A stretch of DNA of 64,000 bases, from NCBI RefSeq assembly GCF_042654985.1, contig NZ_JBHSMT010000028.1, positions 62,001 through 126,000 of the forward strand. Direction: 5' to 3'. The stretch's first letter is position 1. The number at the start of each line of letters is the position of its first letter. The translations under genes were made by a program, and so were the position numbers. This document shows, piece after piece, positions 35,175 to 44,454 of this stretch. Source of the DNA: Paraherbaspirillum soli (lineage in GTDB: Bacteria > Pseudomonadota > Gammaproteobacteria > Burkholderiales > Burkholderiaceae_D). Under the pieces are notes generated by a model. The model was given only the letters and a program-made list of their open reading frames with translations. It was not told where the DNA came from and did no database searches.

Positions 35175-36110
35175 ATGAAAAAAATCTCAATCCTCGATTC
35201 TCACACCGGCGGTGAACCTACTCGCCTGGTGCTCGACGGCGGTCCCGATCTGGGGCGTGGCCCTTTGTCCGAACGGCTACAACTATTGCGCTCGCAACAC
35301 GATAATTTACGTACCGCGGTGGTGTGCGAACCGCGCGGCTCCGATGTGCTGGTCGGTGCGCTGCTGTGCACACCGCAAGATCCTGCTTGTGCTGCCGGCG
35401 TCATCTTCTTCAATAATGTCGGCTATCTCGGCATGTGCGGGCACGGCACCATCGGCTTGATTGCGTCTCTGGCGTATCTGGGGCGCATAGGCGCAGGCCG
35501 TTACAAGATCGAAACCCCGGTTGGCGTGGTCGAAACCGAGTTGCACGACGATGGCAGCGTGACGGTGCATAACATTCCCGCGTATCGTCTGCGCAAGGAC
35601 GTGGTGCTGCAGGTGCCCGGTTACGGTCAGGTGGTGGGCGACATCGCCTGGGGCGGCAATTGGTTTTTCCTGATCGGCGACCACAGTCAGGATCTGCGGC
35701 AAGACAACATCGCTGCCCTGACCGATTTTTGCTGGGCGGTACGCGAGACTCTGGAGTTGGCCGGCATTACCGGCGCCAACCAGGCACTGATCGACCATAT
35801 CGAATTGTTTGCGCCCGCTCTGCACGCCGACAACCATAGCCGCAATTTCGTACTGTGCCCCGGTAAAGCATACGATCGCTCGCCTTGCGGTACCGGCACC
35901 AGCGCCAAGATTGCCTGTCTGGCAGCCGACGGCAAGCTGGCGGAAGGCGCAGTCTGGCGCCAGGAAAGTATCATCGGCAGCGTGTTCGAAGCCTCGTTCC
36001 GGCGTCAAGGCGAGCAGATATTGCCGATCATTCGCGGCAGCGCGCACGTCAACGCTGAAAGCAGTTTCATTTTCAATCAGGACGATCCGTTCGCCTGGGG
36101 CATCGTTTGA
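35175..36110 (+). CDS. 4-hydroxyproline 2-epimerase (proline racemase family)
   Basis: 311 residues. Both catalytic cysteines are present: Cys88 in MCGHGTIG and Cys238 in SPCGTGTSA. This separates racemases/epimerases from the related dehydratases, which lack the first. In context it converts trans-4-hydroxy-L-proline to cis-4-hydroxy-D-proline, the first step of catabolism. The following dehydrogenase subunits, deaminase and aldehyde dehydrogenase complete the pathway. Its stop overlaps the next start by 4 bp. Confidence 0.92.
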   Translation: MKKISILDSHTGGEPTRLVLDGGPDLGRGPLSERLQLLRSQHDNLRTAVVCEPRGSDVLVGALLCTPQDPACAAGVIFFNNVGYLGMCGHGTIGLIASLAYLGRIGAGRYKIETPVGVVETELHDDGSVTVHNIPAYRLRKDVVLQVPGYGQVVGDIAWGGNWFFLIGDHSQDLRQDNIAALTDFCWAVRETLELAGITGANQALIDHIELFAPALHADNHSRNFVLCPGKAYDRSPCGTGTSAKIACLAADGKLAEGAVWRQESIIGSVFEASFRRQGEQILPIIRGSAHVNAESSFIFNQDDPFAWGIV

Positions 36111-37219
36111 GCATTGATGTCTTGATCATCGGCGCCGGCATGATCGGTGCCGCCTGCGCCGATGCGCTGGCGGCCGAAGGCCTGGCGGTGACGGTCATCG
36201 AACGCGAAGCCATCGGGAGCGGCGCCACGGCAGCCGGCATGGGGCATCTGGTGGTGATGGATGACAATCCTGCCGAGCTGGCGCTGACTGCTTACTCGCT
36301 TGCGCTATGGCGGCAACTGGTCGGGCCTGATTCCGAACTCCATGAATACCGGCGCTGCGGCACCCTATGGATCGCCGCCGATGACGAGGAACTGGCCGTC
36401 GCCCGCGAAAAGCAGCGCACTTTGCGTGAGCACGGTATAGCTTGCGAGCTGCTGGACGCCGCGTCATTGTATGCACAGGAGCCGCAACTGCGGCCCGGTT
36501 TGTGCGGCGGATTGCGGGTTGGCGCCGACGCCGTGGTGTATCCGCCCAAAAGCGCCGCGCTATTGCTGGCACGCGCGCAAAGCCGCGGCGCCAAGCTGCG
36601 CGGCGGACAGGTGAGTGCTGTCATCGAAGGCGGCGTGTTGCTGGCCGATGGCAGTGAAATACATGCCGACAAAGTGCTGGTGGCGAATGGCAGTGCATCG
36701 GTGCATCTGCTGCCGGAATTGCCCATTCGCCCCAAAAAAGGTCATATCGTGATCACCGACCGCTATCCCGGAATGATCAATCATCAACTGGTCGAACTCG
36801 GCTATATCAAAAGCGCGCACGCGGCCGATGGCGATTCGGTTGCGTTCAACCTGCAGCCGCGCCCGACGGGGCAGTTGTTGATTGGCTCTTCGCGTCAGTT
36901 CGATGTCACGGATAAAGCTGTCGAACCGGCGATATTGGCGCGCATGCTGGCCCACGCTGCCGGTTTTGTGCCGGCGCTGACGGGCTTGCATGCCTTGCGC
37001 TGCTGGACAGGTCTGCGCGCCGCCAGCAGCGACGGTTTGCCGCTGATCGGGCCGCATCCGTCGAGGCCGAATGTCTGGCTGGCTACCGGTCACGAAGGGC
37101 TCGGCATTACCACCTCGCTGGCCACTGCGCAGCTGCTAAGCGCGCAGATCGCGGACCGGCAGACAGAGATACCGGTAGCACCGTATCTACCGGCGCGATT
37201 CAAACAATTGGGAAAATAA
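36107..37219 (+). CDS. D-hydroxyproline dehydrogenase, FAD-dependent DAO-type subunit
   Basis: 370 residues, TTG start overlapping the epimerase stop. N-terminal FAD-binding motif DVLIIGAGMIGAACADALA, DAO-family core GSGATAAGMGHLVVMDDNPAE, and C-terminal nucleotide-binding segment NVWLATGHEGLGITTSLATA. In the multisubunit enzyme this subunit oxidises cis-4-hydroxy-D-proline to 1-pyrroline-4-hydroxy-2-carboxylate, passing electrons to the Fe-S subunit encoded next. Confidence 0.88.
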   Translation: MSIDVLIIGAGMIGAACADALAAEGLAVTVIEREAIGSGATAAGMGHLVVMDDNPAELALTAYSLALWRQLVGPDSELHEYRRCGTLWIAADDEELAVAREKQRTLREHGIACELLDAASLYAQEPQLRPGLCGGLRVGADAVVYPPKSAALLLARAQSRGAKLRGGQVSAVIEGGVLLADGSEIHADKVLVANGSASVHLLPELPIRPKKGHIVITDRYPGMINHQLVELGYIKSAHAADGDSVAFNLQPRPTGQLLIGSSRQFDVTDKAVEPAILARMLAHAAGFVPALTGLHALRCWTGLRAASSDGLPLIGPHPSRPNVWLATGHEGLGITTSLATAQLLSAQIADRQTEIPVAPYLPARFKQLGK

Positions 37220-37220
37220 T

Positions 37221-37496
37221 ATGGCTGCTGATGACCTCTTTATCACCGTCCACATCAACGGCAGTCGCGTCACCTTGCTGGAGGGCTGCAGCGTAGCGGC
37301 CGCTCTGTCGCTGGCCGCCACAGGCGCGCCCGGCATCACCCGGCGCTCGGTCAGCGGCATGTTGCGGGCGCCAATGTGCGGCATGGGCATTTGCCACGAA
37401 TGTCGAGTCACCATCGACGGCAATCCCCACCGGCTGGCTTGCCAGGCCATCTGTGCAGCGGGCATGCGGATAGAAACCGCACAGAGCGCAACATGA
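37221..37496 (+). CDS. D-hydroxyproline dehydrogenase, (2Fe-2S) subunit
   Basis: 91-residue ferredoxin-like protein. Ligands are in CGMGICHEC (three Cys) and a later Cys in RLACQA, the plant-type 2Fe-2S spacing of small subunits of amino-acid dehydrogenases. It starts 1 bp after the previous stop and overlaps the next gene by 4 bp, tying the three subunits together. Confidence 0.88.
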   Translation: MAADDLFITVHINGSRVTLLEGCSVAAALSLAATGAPGITRRSVSGMLRAPMCGMGICHECRVTIDGNPHRLACQAICAAGMRIETAQSAT

Positions 37497-38782
37497 TGCG
37501 CGCTTTCGACATCGTGATAGTCGGCGCCGGGCCAGCCGGCCTGGCCGCTGCCCGCTGTGCCGCGCAAAGCGGTGCTGCGATAGCGCTGATTGACGACAAT
37601 CCGCTGGCCGGCGGTCAGATCTGGCGCGGCGGCCCGGATCGCAGCCCTCATCCTCAGGCGAAAAAATTATGGACGGAGTTGCAAGCGATGCCCAACGTCC
37701 AGTGGTTCATGCAAAGCCGCATCGTGGGGTTGATCGGTCCTGCGCAGCTGTTGCTGGAAACATCGCAACAGGCGTTTCAGCTGCGCTATCGCAAGCTGAT
37801 ACTGGCGACCGGCGCGCGCGAGCGCTTGTTGCCGTTTCCCGGCTGGACGCTGGCCGGCGTGACTGGCGCCGGCGGCTTGCAGGCACTGGTGAAAGGCGGC
37901 TATCCGGTACACGGCAAGCGCATCGTCGTGGCAGGTTCCGGTCCCTTGTTGCTGGCGGTAGCGGCGACCTTGCAACAGCGCGGCGCGCAGGTGCTGCAGA
38001 TACTAGAGCAAAGTCATTGGCGTCAGCTGGCCGGCTTTGCGCTGCAACTCGCTCGTACGCCGGCGAAATTGAGGCAGGCTTGGCAATTGCGTCGGCAATT
38101 GGCGGGCATTCCTTATCACGCCGACAGTTATGTGCTGCAAGCGGAGGGTGATCAGCAGTTGCGCGCAGTGCAGGTGGTGAGTGCCGGGCGGCGCAAAACG
38201 ATCGCCTGCGATTATCTTGCTTGCGGATACGGTTTGTTGCCAAATACCGAATTGGCAGAGGCGATCGGTTGCCGCATCGTCGACGGTGCGGTACAGGTAA
38301 ATATGCGTCAGCAGACCAGCATTGAAAATGTGTATTGCGCAGGCGAGGGCAGCGGAGTCGGCGGGGTCGACCTGGCGCTGGCGGAGGGGCACATAGCCGG
38401 TGCGCATGCCAGTGGACTCGGTGCTCCCGTCCGCTACTGGCTGGCGCAACGGCGCAGCCAGCAAGCCTTCGCCAGACGCTTGAGCAAGGCTTTCGCATTG
38501 CGCCCTGAACTACGTCATTTGAGTCAATCCGATACCTTGGTTTGTCGCTGCGAAGATGTCGCTTATGGCGCCTTGCAGTCGCATGCCAGCTGGCGTAGTG
38601 CGAAACTGCATACACGCTGCGGCATGGGGCCGTGCCAAGGCCGGGTCTGCGGCGGCGCCACCGATTTTCTGTTCGGCTGGAAACCGGATTCGGTACGCTT
38701 GCCGATTTCGCCGACGCGGATTGACAGCCTGATCTCCTTGCATGGCGAGAGTGCTGCGCCAGATCGCAACCAGGCAGATTGA
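37493..38782 (+). CDS. D-hydroxyproline dehydrogenase, FAD/NAD(P)-binding subunit
   Basis: 429 residues from the ATG at 37493. FAD motif IVIVGAGPAGLAAARCAA, a second dinucleotide site KRIVVAGSGPLLLAVAATL near residue 142, and a C-terminal BFD-like Fe-S region LVCRCEDV...CGMGPCQGRVCG. This is the alpha subunit of the hydroxyproline/sarcosine-oxidase-like complex. The gene ends 1 bp from the convergent regulator. Confidence 0.88.
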   Translation: MMRAFDIVIVGAGPAGLAAARCAAQSGAAIALIDDNPLAGGQIWRGGPDRSPHPQAKKLWTELQAMPNVQWFMQSRIVGLIGPAQLLLETSQQAFQLRYRKLILATGARERLLPFPGWTLAGVTGAGGLQALVKGGYPVHGKRIVVAGSGPLLLAVAATLQQRGAQVLQILEQSHWRQLAGFALQLARTPAKLRQAWQLRRQLAGIPYHADSYVLQAEGDQQLRAVQVVSAGRRKTIACDYLACGYGLLPNTELAEAIGCRIVDGAVQVNMRQQTSIENVYCAGEGSGVGGVDLALAEGHIAGAHASGLGAPVRYWLAQRRSQQAFARRLSKAFALRPELRHLSQSDTLVCRCEDVAYGALQSHASWRSAKLHTRCGMGPCQGRVCGGATDFLFGWKPDSVRLPISPTRIDSLISLHGESAAPDRNQAD

Positions 38783-38783
38783 T

Positions 38784-39560
38784 TTATCTCGCTTGCAGCA
38801 ACAGCCGGTATGCACGCGGCGTCATTCCGACCGTGGCCTTGAACTGCCGCGTGAAAGCGCTGTGATCGTGATAGCCGCATGCGGCGGCAATGTCGGTGAT
38901 GTTGTCATGACCGGCGAGCATCGCCGAAGCTGCATCCAGGCGAGTCTTGATGATCATCTGACGTGGATTCAGCGAAAAAATCTTCTGGAAGTAACGCTCT
39001 ACCTGCGACACCGATAAATCGGCAATTTGCGCGAGATCGCTGATCTGCAACTGTTGATCGTAGTGATCATGGATATAACGCGCAGCTGCGGCGACGCGCT
39101 TATAGACCGGATGGTTTTTATCCGGCATCGCCAGATCCCGCGAAATGCCTGCCATGCCGGCGATGCCGCCATCGGTGTCTCGCAACACAATTTTATGTGT
39201 TACACACCAGCCCGGCGCACGGTTGGGGTACAAGTGCAGTTCCAGTTGATCGTGGATGTCGATGCCGGTGCTCAACACTTGCAGGTCTTGTTGCAGATAG
39301 TTGGCACCGAAGCTAGACGGGAAAATATCGCTGACAGTGCGTCCCAGTAAGGCCTTCTTGTCGGGCAGTCCGCAACGCGTTACCAGGGTGCGATTGGCAA
39401 GCAAATACTGGGCTTGCTTACCCTTGACGAAAAACACCACGTCCGGCAATGCGTCAAACAGCGCTTCGGCAAAAAAAACATTGGCCAGCGATGCCGCCAG
39501 CAGAGTACGGTCGGTCTGGACAGTGGTGTCCGTAGGCGCGGCTAAAGTTGTAGGCATCAT
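38784..39560 (-). CDS. AraC family regulator with PAS sensor domain
   Basis: 258 residues from an ATG at 39560; a GTG at 39566 is also in frame. Residues 25-125 are a PAS domain (ALFDALPDVVFFVKGKQAQYLLANRTL, TVSDIFPSSFG). The C-terminal 110 are an AraC helix-turn-helix pair ending in GYHDHSAFTRQFKATVGMTPRAYR. Probably an activator of the hydroxyproline genes, by context. PAS-AraC regulators of this type are common beside amino-acid catabolic operons. Confidence 0.88.
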   Translation of the reverse strand: MMPTTLAAPTDTTVQTDRTLLAASLANVFFAEALFDALPDVVFFVKGKQAQYLLANRTLVTRCGLPDKKALLGRTVSDIFPSSFGANYLQQDLQVLSTGIDIHDQLELHLYPNRAPGWCVTHKIVLRDTDGGIAGMAGISRDLAMPDKNHPVYKRVAAAARYIHDHYDQQLQISDLAQIADLSVSQVERYFQKIFSLNPRQMIIKTRLDAASAMLAGHDNITDIAAACGYHDHSAFTRQFKATVGMTPRAYRLLLQAR

Positions 39561-39585
39561 ATACACAAAAAAATGCGGTGTGGCT

Positions 39586-39610
39586 GCTGCCGGCGTTCAG
39601 CGCCGGCAGC
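39586..39610 (-). terminator. Terminator hairpin after the binding-protein gene
   Basis: GCTGCCGGCG-TTCAG-CGCCGGCAGC is a perfect 10-bp GC-rich stem 14 bp past the stop of the minus-strand gene. A run of T's on the minus strand follows at 39573-39567, about 12 bases later, slightly further than in a canonical terminator. Confidence 0.6.
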
Positions 39611-39624
39611 GTAATCCAGGCAGC

Positions 39625-40749
39625 CTAATTGAGTGGGGCAGGGACCGGTTCGCCACCCTTGAATCGATAGATCGTGACCGGCGCATTCTTGAGGTTGTGT
39701 CCGACGTCAAATTCATAGTTGCCGACCACCCCTGAATACTTCAGGGTCGCCAGCACCGGACCAAACTTGGCAGGATCGGTGGAGTTGGCTTTCTTCATTG
39801 CCTCTGCCAGCATCAGCATGCCGTCGTAGAAATACGGCGCGTAGGTGAGTGGCGCCTTGCCGTAGATATTCTGAAAATCACTCAGGAAAGTTTTTTCCGT
39901 GGCCTTGTTGCCCAACACGGTGCCGCCTTGTACGCAGTAAACCTTGTCGTTGACGGCTTCGCCGCCGAGTTTTCCGGTCTCCGCATTGCAGATCGCATCT
40001 CCGCCGAGCAGATACACCTCAAGACCCAATTCTTTCATCTGGCGTTTCATCGCGGCGGCTTGCGTGAAGTAGCCGCCGTAAAAAATGCCATCAACTTTCT
40101 TGCCTTTGATCGAGGTCAAAATGGCGCTGAATTCGCTGGCTTTGTCATTGGTGAACTCACGACCGGCAATCTCGATTTTATTGGCTTTGGCCGCTTTCAG
40201 GAAAGCGTCGGCGACGCCTTGGCCGTAGGCGGTGCGGTCATCGATGACCGCGACTCTTTTCAATTTCAATTGTTTGGCCGCATACACGGCCATGTCGCCG
40301 CCCAACTGGTTATCGTTAGGATCCAGCCGAAACACATTTTGGTAACCCTGTTCTGTAATGCGTGGATTGGTGCCGACGGTAGCCATGACGATGCCGGAAT
40401 CGTTGTAGACCTTTGAGGCGGGAATCGCTACTCCGGAATTGTAGGGCCCCAGGACCGCCTTGACTTTGCTGTCCACCAGTTTTTGGGCGACCGCGACACC
40501 CGCTTTCGGATCGCCCTGATCGTCTTCCGACTCCAATTGAAACGTTACCGCTTTGCCGGCCACTGTGAACTTGCTCTTGTTGAGCTGTTCGATCGCCATT
40601 TTGGCGCCGCTTTCATTGTCCTTTCCAGCCTGCGCCTGCGAACCGGTCAGCGGGCTGGTGAGGCCAATCTTGACGATCTCCTGTGCCGTCGATACACCGC
40701 TGATGACCAAACTGCAGGCCAGACAGATTGCTTTGTTTGTAAAGTTCAT
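39625..40749 (-). CDS. Branched-chain amino-acid-type ABC transporter substrate-binding protein
   Basis: 374 residues with a signal peptide (1-22, cleavage after STA). Type I periplasmic-binding fold of the LivJ class: IVKIGLTSPLTGSQAQAGKD, FNNSG-like PYNSGVAIPAS, and DPNDNQLGGDMA. It should deliver hydroxyproline or a related amino acid, by context. No permease or ATPase gene lies nearby, so it must share a transporter encoded elsewhere. AGGAG ribosome site upstream. Divergent from the deaminase gene across the operator region. Confidence 0.88.
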   Translation of the reverse strand: MNFTNKAICLACSLVISGVSTAQEIVKIGLTSPLTGSQAQAGKDNESGAKMAIEQLNKSKFTVAGKAVTFQLESEDDQGDPKAGVAVAQKLVDSKVKAVLGPYNSGVAIPASKVYNDSGIVMATVGTNPRITEQGYQNVFRLDPNDNQLGGDMAVYAAKQLKLKRVAVIDDRTAYGQGVADAFLKAAKANKIEIAGREFTNDKASEFSAILTSIKGKKVDGIFYGGYFTQAAAMKRQMKELGLEVYLLGGDAICNAETGKLGGEAVNDKVYCVQGGTVLGNKATEKTFLSDFQNIYGKAPLTYAPYFYDGMLMLAEAMKKANSTDPAKFGPVLATLKYSGVVGNYEFDVGHNLKNAPVTIYRFKGGEPVPAPLN

Positions 40750-40833
40750 CTTCGTTTCTCCTGAGGGTTGTCGACTTTTCCCGCGCAGTTGATTGTCTCT
40801 TTATGTTTTCTGCGACCGCCTCATTTAAATATA

Positions 40834-40851
40834 TTGCAAATATATTTGCAA
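40834..40851. promoter_or_regulatory. Operator copy 1 (perfect 18-bp palindrome)
   Basis: TTGCAAATATATTTGCAA is a perfect palindrome inside a 34-bp sequence (40824-40857) repeated at 41001-41034. It lies 85 bp upstream of the binding-protein start, at its promoter position. A GntR-type regulator encoded at 42048 is the best candidate ligand. Confidence 0.7.
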
Positions 40852-41010
40852 GGCATTCTTTTCACTGCACGGCACTATTTTTCATTGGATTTTTAGCGTC
40901 TGTTCAATCCATTTTATTGACCTATACCGATTCAAACATGATTCATGCGGAGTTCCGCATAGTGACTGAATACCCCCTAAATTCCGGTGTGTTTTCTCAA
41001 TTTAAATATA

Positions 41011-41028
41011 TTGCAAATATATTTGCGA
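41011..41028. promoter_or_regulatory. Operator copy 2 (18-bp near-palindrome)
   Basis: TTGCAAATATATTTGCGA differs by one base from copy 1 and is embedded in the same 34-bp repeat (2 differences). It lies 83 bp upstream of the deaminase start, mirroring copy 1. The two centres are 177 bp apart, so each divergent promoter has its own site. The remaining part of 40750-41110 holds no gene. Confidence 0.7.
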
Positions 41029-41110
41029 GACATTATTCTCTCTACGCAGCAGTGTTTTCAACCACGGTGGTGACACCACTCAGATCCATTTTTTTCCAAA
41101 GGAGCCGTAC

Positions 41111-42028
41111 ATGTCGTTACCGAAATGGGAAGGCGTATTCCCCGCAGTCACCACAAAATTCAAAGAAAATGAAGATCTCGATCACGCTGAAATGGAGCGG
41201 CATTACGCCTTCCAGATCGATAACGGCGTGCATGGTTTGGTCACCTGCGGATCGTTGGGTGAAGCCAGCACCTTGTCGCTGGATGAGAAACTGGAAGTGA
41301 CCAGGATCGCGCTGTCTGTTGCTCACGGCCGCGTGCCGGTGCTTGCCAACGTGTCCGAATTGCGCACCAAGGACGCCGTGCATTTCGCCGAGCGGGCCGC
41401 CAAGCTGGGGGTCCAGGGCTTGATGGTTATGCCATCGGTGCTGTATGTGGCCGATGCCCGCGAAGCCAAGGATAATCTGCGCACCATCGCCAACGCGGCG
41501 CAACTGCCGGTGATGATCTACAACAATCCGGTTGCTTACAAAGTCGATCTGACGCCGCAGGATTTCATCGAACTGGCCGATTGCCAATGGATGGTGGCGA
41601 TCAAGGAGTCGAGCGACAACATTCGGCGCATTACCGATTTGCGCAACGCACTGGGAGACCGGTATCAGCTGTTCATGGGAGTCGATGATCTGGCTTTCGA
41701 ATCGCTGGCGCTCGGCGCCGACGGCCTATTGGCCGGTGTCGTTGTCGCCTTTCCGAAAGAGACTGTGGCACTGTACAAGCTGATGAAAGCGAAGCGCTAC
41801 GATGAAGCGCTCAAATTGTATCGATGGATGACGCCGCTATTGCATCTGGACGTATCGACCAAACTGGTGCAAAACCTGAAGTTGATCGAAGCAATGGCGG
41901 GAGTTGGCAATGAATTCGTGCGTCTTCCGCGTCAGCCGCTGGCTGGAGCAGAGCGCGAGCGTGTTGCCGCGATCATACGGAAGGCGATCGACACCCGCCC
42001 CGATTTGAGTAAACTCGAGATCGGTTAA
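41111..42028 (+). CDS. DHDPS-family 1-pyrroline-4-hydroxy-2-carboxylate deaminase (predicted)
   Basis: 305 residues of the DapA/NAL aldolase family. Schiff-base lysine Lys165 in AIKESS, catalytic Tyr137 in IYNNP, and the GSLGEAS phosphate-loop-like motif at 47-53. True dihydrodipicolinate synthases have a different neighbourhood. Here the hydroxyproline genes on both sides indicate the deaminase producing 2,5-dioxopentanoate (ketoglutarate semialdehyde). Strong AAAGGAG site. First gene of the rightward operon. Confidence 0.85.
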   Translation: MSLPKWEGVFPAVTTKFKENEDLDHAEMERHYAFQIDNGVHGLVTCGSLGEASTLSLDEKLEVTRIALSVAHGRVPVLANVSELRTKDAVHFAERAAKLGVQGLMVMPSVLYVADAREAKDNLRTIANAAQLPVMIYNNPVAYKVDLTPQDFIELADCQWMVAIKESSDNIRRITDLRNALGDRYQLFMGVDDLAFESLALGADGLLAGVVVAFPKETVALYKLMKAKRYDEALKLYRWMTPLLHLDVSTKLVQNLKLIEAMAGVGNEFVRLPRQPLAGAERERVAAIIRKAIDTRPDLSKLEIG

Positions 42029-42047
42029 TTAAAAGGTAGTAAACGCA

Positions 42048-42722
42048 ATGACTAGAACTGAAACAAGTCGCCGCCTCGCGCCCGCCCCCAAATTGCGTGC
42101 AGCCGATATCGCTTATGACGCCTTGGAAAGCCTGATCGTGACGCTACAGATCGAGCCGGGTGCGCCAGTGGTTGAAGCCGATCTGGTCGAAATGACGGGG
42201 TGCGGGCGTACCCCGTTGCGCGAAGCGTTGATGAGGATGGCGTCGAACGGCTTGATCGAGCAGATGCCCAGGCGCGGCTTGATTGTCAGCGACATTGAGG
42301 CGGCCGAACATCTGACGCTGATCGAAACCCGACGCGTGCTCGATCAGCTGATCGCCCAAAGCGCCGCGCGCCGGGCTACGCCGCAGCAACGCAAAGATTT
42401 GCTGACTTGCGCAAAACGGATGGTGGCGGCCGCCAAAAAGGGCGATTTGGGTGCTTATATGCGAGCGGATCAGGAGCTCGATCATGTGATTCACGCAGCC
42501 TGCCGCAATCCGTCGGCCGTGGCAGCGGTGATTCCGCTGATCATCAAATGTCGGCGCTTCTGGTACGCCTTCCAGCACGAGGGAGACATCGTCGAAGCGG
42601 CCAAATGCCATATGCTGATGGCCGCTTCGATCGCCGAGGGCAACCCAGAGGAAGCTGCAAAGGGCAGCGACGCGCTGATCGACTATCTGGAATTGTTTGC
42701 GCGCAAAGTCATCGACAATTAA
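42048..42722 (+). CDS. GntR family regulator (FCD subfamily)
   Basis: 224 residues: N-terminal winged helix (about 20-85, with GAPVVEADLVEMTGCGRTPLREALMRMASNGLIE) and an all-helical FCD ligand domain (about 95-215) with metal-binding-like Asp and His residues (RADQELDHVIHAACRN). Such regulators usually repress the operon that encodes them, and the duplicated palindromes upstream are likely targets. It lies 19 bp after the deaminase gene. Confidence 0.9.
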   Translation: MTRTETSRRLAPAPKLRAADIAYDALESLIVTLQIEPGAPVVEADLVEMTGCGRTPLREALMRMASNGLIEQMPRRGLIVSDIEAAEHLTLIETRRVLDQLIAQSAARRATPQQRKDLLTCAKRMVAAAKKGDLGAYMRADQELDHVIHAACRNPSAVAAVIPLIIKCRRFWYAFQHEGDIVEAAKCHMLMAASIAEGNPEEAAKGSDALIDYLELFARKVIDN

Positions 42723-42745
42723 ACGGACGTTTACTGAGGGACAAT

Positions 42746-44320
42746 ATGACCATTACCGGGCAATCGCTTATAGGCAGCAGCTATAGCACTAGCAACGGCA
42801 CTGTATTTCAGGCCTTTGATCCAACGCTGGGCAAGGAGATAGGGCCGAATTTTCACACTGCGGACCAGCGCGACGTCGAGCATGCCTGTGATCTGGCGCA
42901 AGCCGCATTCGATACCTATCGAGAAATCAGCCCTGAAGCGCGTGCCAGGTTTCTGGAGCAGATTGGCCAGTGCATCCTTGACATTGGCGATGAACTGATC
43001 GTCCGCGCCATGGCTGAAAGCGGTTTGCCGCGCGCGCGTCTGGAAGGAGAGCGGGGCCGCACCATAGCTCAGCTAAATCTGTTTGCAGCAGTGTTGCGCG
43101 AAGGCTCGTGGCACGATGCCCGCATCGATCCGGCAATGCCTGAGCGTCTGCCGCTGCCACGCGTCGATTTACGGCTACGGAATATTGCGATCGGTCCGAT
43201 TGCGGTGTTCGGCGCCAGTAATTTTCCTTTGGCATTTTCGGTTGCCGGCGGCGATACCGCAGCGGCGCTAGCGGCCGGTTGTCCGGTTGTGGTCAAGGCG
43301 CATCCGGCTCATCCCGGCACCTCGGAGCTGGTCGGGCGCGCTATTCAACAGGCGGTCGCCGCCAGCAAATTACCGGAAGGCGTGTTTTCGCTGTTGACCG
43401 GTATCGGCAATACGCTTGGAACGATGCTGGTGCAAAACGCACGGATTCAGGCGGTCGGTTTTACCGGTTCGCGCCAAGGCGGCGTGGCGCTGATGAAAGT
43501 GGCGGCGGCGCGGTTGCAACCGATTCCGGTGTATGCCGAAATGAGCAGCATCAATCCGATTTATCTGCTCCCGGCAGCTCTGGCAGCGCGGGCGGAAACC
43601 ATCGCCAAGGCTTTTGTCGATTCGGCCACTATGGGAGCCGGTCAGTTCTGTACTAATCCAGGGCTGGTGCTGGGCTTGGCGGGTGCTGATTTTGAGCACT
43701 TTGCACAGCTGGCGGGCAAGGAAATTACACAGCGCAGTGCAGCCACCATGCTGACTGCCGGCATCCATGCGGCGTATCGACACGGCGTCGCCGCCTTGGC
43801 CGAACAGGCCGATGTCAAATTGCTGGGGCAGGGTGTGGCTGCAGAGGGTTATCAGGCAACGCCAACATTGTTCAGCACCAGCGCCAAAGCTTTCCTGAGC
43901 AACCCAATCTTGAGCGCAGAAGTGTTTGGTCCAGTCTCTTTGATGATTGCATGCGAGAACGAGGCGGAGTTACTGCAAGTGACCGAGCATCTGGAAGGGC
44001 AGTTGACCGCAACCCTGCAAATGGATGAAGGTGACAAGGCATTGGCGCGCCGTCTGTTACCCCGGCTGGAACGTAAGGTTGGCCGAATTCTGGCAAACAA
44101 TTTTCCGACCGGCGTTGAAGTTTCGCATGCGATGGTGCACGGCGGTCCGTTCCCGGCCACCTCGGACAGCCGCAGTACGTCGGTCGGCAGCGCAGCGATT
44201 TATCGTTTCCTGCGTCCAGTGTCGTACCAGAATCTGGCGCAGGATTTGTTGCCGGCAGCACTACAGGATGCCAATCCGCTGCGCATCTGGCAGCGACGCG
44301 ACGGCCAGTTGGGGAGGTAA
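42746..44320 (+). CDS. 2,5-dioxovalerate (ketoglutarate semialdehyde) dehydrogenase
   Basis: 524 residues from the ATG at 42746, after GAGGG. Aldehyde dehydrogenase fold with catalytic Cys302 in GQFCTNPG and Glu265 in YAEMSSINP, and cofactor motif FTGSRQGG. The length and the AEMSS-type glutamate motif match the ketoglutarate semialdehyde dehydrogenase family rather than generic ALDHs. It completes hydroxyproline conversion to 2-oxoglutarate. The earlier in-frame start at 42407 lies in the regulator. Confidence 0.9.
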   Translation: MTITGQSLIGSSYSTSNGTVFQAFDPTLGKEIGPNFHTADQRDVEHACDLAQAAFDTYREISPEARARFLEQIGQCILDIGDELIVRAMAESGLPRARLEGERGRTIAQLNLFAAVLREGSWHDARIDPAMPERLPLPRVDLRLRNIAIGPIAVFGASNFPLAFSVAGGDTAAALAAGCPVVVKAHPAHPGTSELVGRAIQQAVAASKLPEGVFSLLTGIGNTLGTMLVQNARIQAVGFTGSRQGGVALMKVAAARLQPIPVYAEMSSINPIYLLPAALAARAETIAKAFVDSATMGAGQFCTNPGLVLGLAGADFEHFAQLAGKEITQRSAATMLTAGIHAAYRHGVAALAEQADVKLLGQGVAAEGYQATPTLFSTSAKAFLSNPILSAEVFGPVSLMIACENEAELLQVTEHLEGQLTATLQMDEGDKALARRLLPRLERKVGRILANNFPTGVEVSHAMVHGGPFPATSDSRSTSVGSAAIYRFLRPVSYQNLAQDLLPAALQDANPLRIWQRRDGQLGR

Positions 44321-44454
44321 GATTTGCGCGGCTTTAGGCGCATCCGCTTCCCTGTTGTATGCCAGTGCGAAAGGTACTGAAGTGCCAGACTAGGACCACC
44401 AACGCCATCCAATTGGTCAACATGGGTCTGCGTCAGGCCACCAAAAGCATAGGC

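Noticed and set aside
41111..42028. Housekeeping dihydrodipicolinate synthase
   Set aside because: The hydroxyproline context, with GntR and semialdehyde dehydrogenase genes downstream, fits the pathway deaminase better.
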